A DNA stretch of 51,161 bases, taken from NCBI GenBank assembly GCA_026928325.1, contig JAIXKS010000047.1, positions 63,663-114,823 of the forward strand. The letters are read 5' to 3'. This DNA is from Chitinophagales bacterium. Lineage in GTDB: Bacteria; Bacteroidota; Bacteroidia; Chitinophagales; Saprospiraceae. Positions 45,995 through 51,161 of this stretch are shown piece after piece. The number at the start of each line of letters is the position of its first letter. Position 1 is the first letter of the stretch. The notes beneath the pieces are model-generated. The model searched no databases and had not been told where the DNA came from. It saw only the letters and a program-made list of their open reading frames with translations. A program made the translations under genes and the position numbers.

Positions 45995-47161
45995 TTATTT
46001 AACCTCAATCTCGTATTTATCAATAATGTTGTATTTTTTATTTTTTATGACAATCGTATAGCTTCCTTTTGTCAAGTAAAGTTCATTCGGTATATGGTTA
46101 TCGGTAATCTCTATAATATCCGCTGGTATTCCATCATTATCAAATTCATTCATTCTGTACGCCAAAATGATCAAAGATTCGTTGTTTTTAATTTTAGATG
46201 GAGGTATGGTATATCCCTTCTTCCCATCTATAAGCCAATTAGGGCGATTATTAACGTATGTTGTAGGCGGATGTATAACGACTATATCTGTTTGATTTAT
46301 ATTCCCATTAAATACTTGTTCATTTTCATTGATCAATACAATCGGTTCATTTGTATTGTTGAGTTCGATAAATAGGTGGTTATTTTCGCTATTCGATCTT
46401 TCTAAAAACATAGTTTGGTCGATGGTTAAAGGATCTATTTTCATATACTCTTTTAACCTGCCTGCCATTGCTTTTTCCCACGCAGGATAGTCGTTTTCGT
46501 AGGCATGTGCAAAGCCACAGTGAATAAGAACTTTTCCGGCAGGGACACTTTCGATGAATTTTTGAATATTTTGGGCTTGTTCGATTTCCCGCTCTTTACC
46601 GTTTTTATTACTAGAAACTTCATAGCCAAAAAGGGTAAAACCAATGTCTAAAGCCTCCGAAAGTAAATTGCCGAATTCGGGTTCTTTGGTATAATAGCCG
46701 CTTTCTATTATGGGATATTTTCTTACATTGATGGTGCTGTCAAATAATGCTTCAAGTCCAAGATATCGGTAGCCATTGGCATATAATTCTTTCAAAAGGG
46801 ATTTTGTGAATATGCGATGTTTGGGCATGTGATGCGCTTCGTTAATGATTACGATTTGCGCGTTTTTCGATTGCTTTATGATATAATCCTTGGCATTGAC
46901 TTTTTTACTATTCATAAAAAATAAGCTGTCTTGCTCCGTAGTTTTGGGTTTTCTAACACCGTTTTTGTCCCAAATTTGAAGGACTTCTCGATAATAACCT
47001 GAAAAAGACAACGCCGTAGCACCTATCTGATATTTCCAAGGTACAGTATCTTTATCAATTTGAGATAAAATATCTTCAGAAAATCTATACAATTCGGAAT
47101 CGGATTGCCCAATTGCGATAAAAGTGTATAAACAAAAAACTATGGTGATTGCTCTATTCAT
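45995..47161 (-). CDS. Secreted EreA/ChaN-like (TraB-type fold) protein
   Basis: This 388-residue protein has a signal peptide (about 1-18). The segment VIINEAHHMPKHRIF near residue 105 and LIHCGFAHAYEND near 215 resemble the histidine/glutamate motifs of the erythromycin esterase/ChaN/TraB superfamily (E and H ligands on both). A C-terminal beta domain (about 290-388) is not recognised. A periplasmic hydrolase or heme-binding role is possible; substrate unknown. An attC-like arm lies upstream. Confidence 0.55.
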   Translation of the reverse strand: MNRAITIVFCLYTFIAIGQSDSELYRFSEDILSQIDKDTVPWKYQIGATALSFSGYYREVLQIWDKNGVRKPKTTEQDSLFFMNSKKVNAKDYIIKQSKNAQIVIINEAHHMPKHRIFTKSLLKELYANGYRYLGLEALFDSTINVRKYPIIESGYYTKEPEFGNLLSEALDIGFTLFGYEVSSNKNGKEREIEQAQNIQKFIESVPAGKVLIHCGFAHAYENDYPAWEKAMAGRLKEYMKIDPLTIDQTMFLERSNSENNHLFIELNNTNEPIVLINENEQVFNGNINQTDIVVIHPPTTYVNNRPNWLIDGKKGYTIPPSKIKNNESLIILAYRMNEFDNDGIPADIIEITDNHIPNELYLTKGSYTIVIKNKKYNIIDKYEIEVK

Positions 47162-47244
47162 GGGTTTACTAGGTTTTTACCACTAAACTTCTTGTATGGT
47201 GGACACGACAAATTTACGAAGATTTTTGAAATCAAAGTCGTTTC

Positions 47245-47272
47245 GTGCCACTTTGCCAATGAGCTATTATAA
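47245..47272 (+). repeat. attC-like arm 5 upstream of the EreA/ChaN-like gene
   Basis: GTGCCACTTTGCCAATGAGC, then TATTATA, resembles the right arm of sites 1-3 (GCC, TTTGCCAA, GnnGTTAT). Only one arm is visible, so this may be a degenerate remnant. A TAAATTTG box on the minus strand lies 84 bases closer to the gene end of the interval. Confidence 0.4.
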
Positions 47273-47438
47273 GTTCTTTGCCATTTGCTGTCTGTGTCGG
47301 GTTGTGTATTGGTCAAAAAAATGAAAAGGAAGAAATATCAAAATTTGGAGTGGTATAGACGAGCTATTTACGTATTTTTTGTAAGTTTTTTGCGTTTGCC
47401 AATATTTGTAATGTACTTAACGGTGAGTGGGATTGTTA

Positions 47439-48484
47439 TTAGAACTTGTCCGATATTTTCATTGCCGAAATAACCGCACCCTCCATATATCCTGCAAATG
47501 CTGTGGCGGTTTCTGTTCCCGAAAAATACAGCTTCCCGTTTAGATAGCTTTGCTGTAACAGCGGGTGTCCGTTGTTCTGGTGTGGTCTTTGGATAATTTG
47601 ATTCCCTGCCAAAACAAATTCATCTGTCCAAACTTTATCGGAATAGGAAACCGGGTTCAAAATCTCTTTTCCCAAAAGTTCCGCTAATTGTCGCAGCACA
47701 AATTCTTTTCTTACTTCCTGAGAATAAGCCGACGCACCGCCACTAAGGAAACCGGTAAAACCAAATTTGTTTTCTTCAAAATTGGTGTGGTCGTACATTT
47801 CCATAATAATTCCTGCGTGACTGTACAGCATTCCCGAATAGCCGTTGTTCCGCCAAAAAGGTGCTGCATATTCCAATACAAATTTCAATGCACCCGACAT
47901 CCACGTTTGAACGGTTGGCAGAATTTGGGTCAGATTATCAGGCAAATCGGGTGAGAATTTTATCTGTAAACCTGCCAATTGTGGTGGTATGCAAATGATT
48001 GCTTTATCTGCTTTGAAGTTGCTGCCGTTTGAAGTTTCTACTGATAATTCGTTTTCAACTTCTTTTAGGGCGGTAATTTTTGTGTTCAGCTTTATGTTTT
48101 CAGGAGACAATTTTTTAGCCAAAGTATCAATCAACATTTGTGTTCCTCCCGCCAATCGGTACGATGGGTTTTCGGCTTCCGGAACAAAGAATTTTTGAGG
48201 GGTTCAAATGATTTGGTTTGAAATAAGGATATGCCTTTTGAAAACTGCGGATATTTCTGCAAGCCCAATTCGTCAATCAAAGCCAGCAAATTCGGATGCA
48301 TATCCGAAAACCAGGTGGCACCCAATTCCATAGGTGTTTCCAAATTCCCTTTTATGGTTTGTATTCTTCCGCCCAATCTGTCAGAAGCTTCCAAGATGGT
48401 CGCTTTTATATTTCTTTTCGACAACAGATAAGCTAACGTAAGCCCACTTAAACCGCCGCCAATAATGATAATTCTTTCGTTCAT
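47439..48484 (-). pseudogene. Flavin monoamine oxidase, frameshifted
   Basis: The N-terminal part (MNERIIIIGGGLSGLTLAYL, FAD-binding) and the C-terminal part (AGGTQMLIDTLAKKL to FSGTETATAFAGYMEGAV) lie in different frames. They join near 48190-48205, where a one-base change in a C4 or A5 run would restore ...KFFVPEAENPSYRLAGGTQM. The restored protein is about 350 residues with all FAD motifs. The family oxidises amines or related substrates. A sequencing error in the homopolymer is possible; otherwise the gene is dead. Confidence 0.8.
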
Positions 48485-48556
48485 TTAATTGATTTTTTGT
48501 AAACACAAAAAGCCGTCGTGATTTTTGACAGCTTGTTATTCTTCTTAAAATATTGA

Positions 48557-48844
48557 TTAAGCCACCGAATAAATCCGTACATCGGGGTTATCCTGCAAAT
48601 AAGGTTTTAAAGCTACCACAACATCATTGTTGAACAACTCACTCGAAAGATAATTTTTGGCATCTTCTACACTTTCAAAACCGTGTAAAACCTGCACATC
48701 TTCGTCTCTGATTAAAAGTTCTTTGGATGTTGCTCCTTTGATTGTTTCTAAAAACGGTGTTTTGTATTTTGCATAAACACCACCTGCATTTGCCCTGTCT
48801 GCATCATTGATTTTCAGACTGATTTCTAAATATGCTTTTGCCAT
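48557..48844 (-). CDS. Small dimeric alpha/beta-barrel-like protein
   Basis: This 95-residue protein has the pattern beta-helix-beta-beta-helix-beta of dimeric alpha-beta barrels such as DUF1330 or ABM proteins (LEISLKIND, then LLIRDEDVQVLHGFESVEDAKNYL). Relatives act as heme, quinone or polyketide-modifying enzymes, but the active site is not clear here. It is 72 bases upstream of the amine oxidase gene on the same strand, so they probably formed one operon. Confidence 0.6.
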   Translation of the reverse strand: MAKAYLEISLKINDADRANAGGVYAKYKTPFLETIKGATSKELLIRDEDVQVLHGFESVEDAKNYLSSELFNNDVVVALKPYLQDNPDVRIYSVA

Positions 48845-49064
48845 TTTATTAGATTTTTAATTGTTTAAAATTGATACTGCAAAGATCTGTATTACAGCAA
48901 TTATAGGAAATGGACAAAAACGAAAATGAATGGTAATTTTAGGAAACGGACTTTGATTATTCCGAATTCGATACAATTAAAATTGACAGAAGCCAATAAA
49001 TGCAATTTGGAAATCAAAGTTTTTATATCTTTTTTGTAAATTCGCCCTTACAGATTGATGTAAA

Positions 49065-49968
49065 ATGGCAAAAAACAAAACAATACAAGTTGAGGGCAGA
49101 GAGATTGTAATTATTACTCAACAACAAGACGACTATATTTCGCTTACCGATATTGCGAAACATAAAAATGAAGAAGCCACAGGCTTGGTTATTTCGCATT
49201 GGTTGAGTACCCGATATACCGTTGAATTTATGGGCTTATGGGAGCAAATTCACAACCCGAATTTTAATGTTACTGAATTCCGTAACATTAAAAATGAAGC
49301 TGGGAGCAATGGTTATGTTCTATCATCAAAACAGTGGATTGGCAAAACCAATGCTATTGGAATTATATCAAAAACAGGCAGATATGGCGGTGGAACTTTT
49401 GCTCATAGAGATATAGCTTTTGAATTTGCCTCTTGGATTTCAGCAAGTTTCAAATTGTATCTAATCAAAGAATTTCAACGTTTAAAAGAAGAAGAAACGG
49501 ACCGCTTGAAATTAGAGTGGAATTTACAACGGACATTAGCCAAAGTAAATTATCACATTCACACTGATGCAATCAAAGAAAATCTGATACCCAAAGAAAT
49601 TACCAAACAACAGGCAAGTTTTGTTTATGCCAACGAAGCAGATTTGTTAAATGTGGCACTTTTCGGTATTACAGTCAAGGAATGGCGAGATAAAAATCAA
49701 GACAAAACGGGAAACATCAGAGATTATGCAACTTTGGAACAATTAGTTGTTTTGAGCAATATGGAACATTTTCGATAAGCGAGTGCAGAGTCAAAATAGT
49801 TTTTGAACTATGCCGAGCGAAGAAAATGAAGGCCATCGCCAAAGTATCAATGCTTTACTTATCCGACAAGGTTTAACACAAACCGAACGGCTGACACAAC
49901 TCAATAAAGTTGCTATAACACAAATGAAATCTTTGCTTGAAAGCAATGCCATCAAGAAGTTGAAATAA
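49065..49968 (+). pseudogene. KilA-N domain protein split by a 76-bp insertion
   Basis: Residues 1-234 carry a KilA-N DNA-binding domain (ISLTDIAKHKNEEATGLVIS, WIGKTNAIGIISKTG, GGTFAHRDIAFEFASWISASF). The frame then ends early (stop at 49776-49778). The missing tail SINALLIRQGLTQTERLTQL, NKVAITQMKSLLESNAIKKL is present at 49843-49968 in another frame. Removing 49767-49842 joins NME directly to SINALL. KilA-N proteins are phage- or island-associated regulators. The C-terminal tail overlaps the end of the convergent AraC gene by 17 bases. Confidence 0.75.
49767..49842. repeat. 76-bp palindromic insertion in the KilA-N gene
   Basis: The segment has CATTTTC near its start and GAAAATG near its end, and a perfect inner hairpin ATAGTT-TTTG-AACTAT (49796-49811). 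It is 76 bases, so it shifts the frame, and it brings an ATG (49810) that could restart translation of a 52-residue tail. No target duplication is obvious. Origin unknown; a small REP- or MITE-like unit is likely. Confidence 0.65.
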
Positions 49969-50863
49969 TAACCTTCCTAAACTCCGAAGGAGAAATTTCA
50001 GTATGCTTTTTGAAATACTTTACAAAGTAAGAAGGGTCGTCAAAACCCAAACGATAACCAATTTGATTTACATTCAAATCGGAATGAAGCAATAAACGCT
50101 GGGCTTCCAAAATAATACGCTCCTGTATCATAAGCGAAGGTGTTTTGTTCAACAGCTGATTCGTAAGGTCTGATAAGGTTCTTGTCGAAACTAACAATAA
50201 ACGGGCATATTCAGAAACAGAAAATCCTTTGCTGTAATTTTCATCAATCAGATTGATAAATTTAATGAGTTGTATTCTCTTTTCGTCCAACACAAACGGA
50301 AGGTTGTTTTGTGTCTTTTCGCAGGATTGCTTTATGCGTTGTATTTGGATTAAAAAAGATTTTAGATAAGCCCGCAATAACTCTTCTTTTCCAAATTCAT
50401 CCGCATTTTCAAACTCTCTCTCTATTTGTAAAATATATTCGTTCAAAATGGCTTCGGTTTCTTTTCCGACAGTGCAATGTGGCTGCTGATAAGGGTTATT
50501 GAACAAATTACATTTCAGGAAAAAGTCTGTTTCGCTTTCTTTTTGTACTAAAAACGCTTCATTAAAATGCAATAAAACACCCTCGTAATCGGTATTGTTA
50601 TCGAAATAATGTACTTGGTTTTTTGCAATGAAAAACACAGTATTATCAGAAATGTTATATTCCTTGAAATCCACAAAGTGCTTTCCATTTCCCTTTCTGA
50701 ACCAAACAATCTGATAATAGCTGTGAATATGCGGTTTGGTAGTTTCACCCTGATTTTTCGCTACATAACCATTCAGGTCGTGAATGGCAAACTGGGGCTT
50801 ATCCGGCTGATGTCTGTTTAAGTGATATTCATTGATGATATTTTCCGTTGCCTTATTGTTCAT
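49952..50863 (-). CDS. AraC family transcriptional regulator
   Basis: This 303-residue protein has an N-terminal cupin-like ligand domain (about 20-120, with KPHIHSYYQIVWFRKGNGKH) and a C-terminal double helix-turn-helix (about 205-300). The second helix-turn-helix has the signature GYRLGFDDPSYFVKYFKKHTEISPSEFRK. Such proteins activate nearby catabolic genes on small-molecule binding. The amine oxidase and dimeric-barrel genes lie on the same strand beyond the KilA-N gene and are plausible targets. Confidence 0.9.
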   Translation of the reverse strand: MNNKATENIINEYHLNRHQPDKPQFAIHDLNGYVAKNQGETTKPHIHSYYQIVWFRKGNGKHFVDFKEYNISDNTVFFIAKNQVHYFDNNTDYEGVLLHFNEAFLVQKESETDFFLKCNLFNNPYQQPHCTVGKETEAILNEYILQIEREFENADEFGKEELLRAYLKSFLIQIQRIKQSCEKTQNNLPFVLDEKRIQLIKFINLIDENYSKGFSVSEYARLLLVSTRTLSDLTNQLLNKTPSLMIQERIILEAQRLLLHSDLNVNQIGYRLGFDDPSYFVKYFKKHTEISPSEFRKVIISTS

Positions 50864-51018
50864 TCAGGCAAAGTTACTAAAATGTTTTGGGCTTATCATT
50901 TTTTCTGTTAAGGGTAGCGTTTATTACTTTTTTAATTAGGCTACTGTCTGATTCGGTATTGATCTGTCGGTGTGAGCGGTCGTTTTGTCTTTCAGCTTTA
51001 CTATGATATTCGAATCTA

Positions 51019-51161
51019 GTGCTCTTTCAACAAAAAAATCTTAATAAAGCGTCGTTCTTTTTTCAAATCTCATCGTTAAAAATACGCATCATAGTTACCA
51101 CTATCTCTGCGTTTTTCGCCTTGATCTTTAAAAAAATAGCTTCCATTATAATTTAAGTCTT
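51019..51161 (+). repeat. MITE copy R5, right end cut by window edge
   Basis: It begins after TA (51017-51018) as GTGCTCTTTCAACAAAAAAA, so the TIR has a change (CTTTC for CTGTC). The internal hairpin region is present with one mismatch. The copy runs off the window. Confidence 0.88.

Noticed and set aside
47285-47473. 62-codon frame before the amine oxidase pseudogene
   Set aside because: No family and it overlaps the end of the amine oxidase gene on the other strand.

Overview
The window looks like a chromosome segment of a Bacteroidota member, most likely near the Saprospiria. The evidence is the TAnnTTTG-type -7 promoter boxes, a type IX secretion sorting domain, DUF4292 and DUF4105 proteins, a serine palmitoyltransferase locus for sphingolipids, and many lipoproteins. 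I see no tRNA, rRNA or CRISPR array. The left 33 kb is ordinary core genome and the right 18 kb is a mobile, cassette-like accessory region.

Core part (1-33.5 kb). An aspartoacylase-like deacylase and a 42-residue membrane peptide come first. A minus-strand run TPR protein - DUF4292 lipoprotein - EnvC-like LytM activator follows, then pyruvate kinase. Next are an NfeD/flotillin pair, RsmG, a DUF4105 protein, a DUF900-type hydrolase, a 2,4-dienoyl-CoA reductase (convergent with polyphosphate glucokinase), two cyclophilins, a CAP-domain protein, a methyltransferase broken by an in-frame TGA, and a UDP-glucuronate decarboxylase. At 21.7-26.2 kb lies a probable sphingolipid locus: serine palmitoyltransferase, a GNAT-type candidate ceramide synthase, an epimerase-like candidate ceramide reductase and a DAGK-type lipid kinase. 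A DMT transporter and a YigZ protein share the operon of the last three. An OmpH-like protein, acetyl-CoA synthetase and two secreted surface proteins (one dockerin-like, one with a T9SS tail) close this part.

Accessory part (33.5-51 kb). Two apparently identical 2,479-bp insertion elements (34750-37228 and 40234-42712) encode a tyrosine recombinase, an IS91-like HUH transposase and a 47-residue basic protein. Both sit at a GATGTT hexamer at the end of an attC-like palindromic arm, and GATGTT is present at both ends of each copy. Between them are a DUF420-like membrane protein and a large DUF262-DUF1524 (GmrSD-like) candidate restriction protein. To the right is a two-gene ABC-type ATPase plus PD-(D/E)XK nuclease operon, a candidate anti-phage system. 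A 138-bp repeat carrying a Bacteroidota-type promoter lies upstream of both defence candidates. attC-like palindromes recur between genes, but no integron integrase is visible, so this resembles a cluster of cassettes without an integrase.

A MITE family of about 160 bp, with GTGCTCTGTC ends and TA target duplication, occurs five times (window start, 12.3, 18.4, 42.9 kb and window end). The 42.9-kb copy cleanly interrupts a recombinase remnant. The right end holds a frameshifted flavin amine oxidase, a KilA-N gene split by a 76-bp insertion, and an AraC regulator. The number of disrupted genes indicates active turnover of this region.
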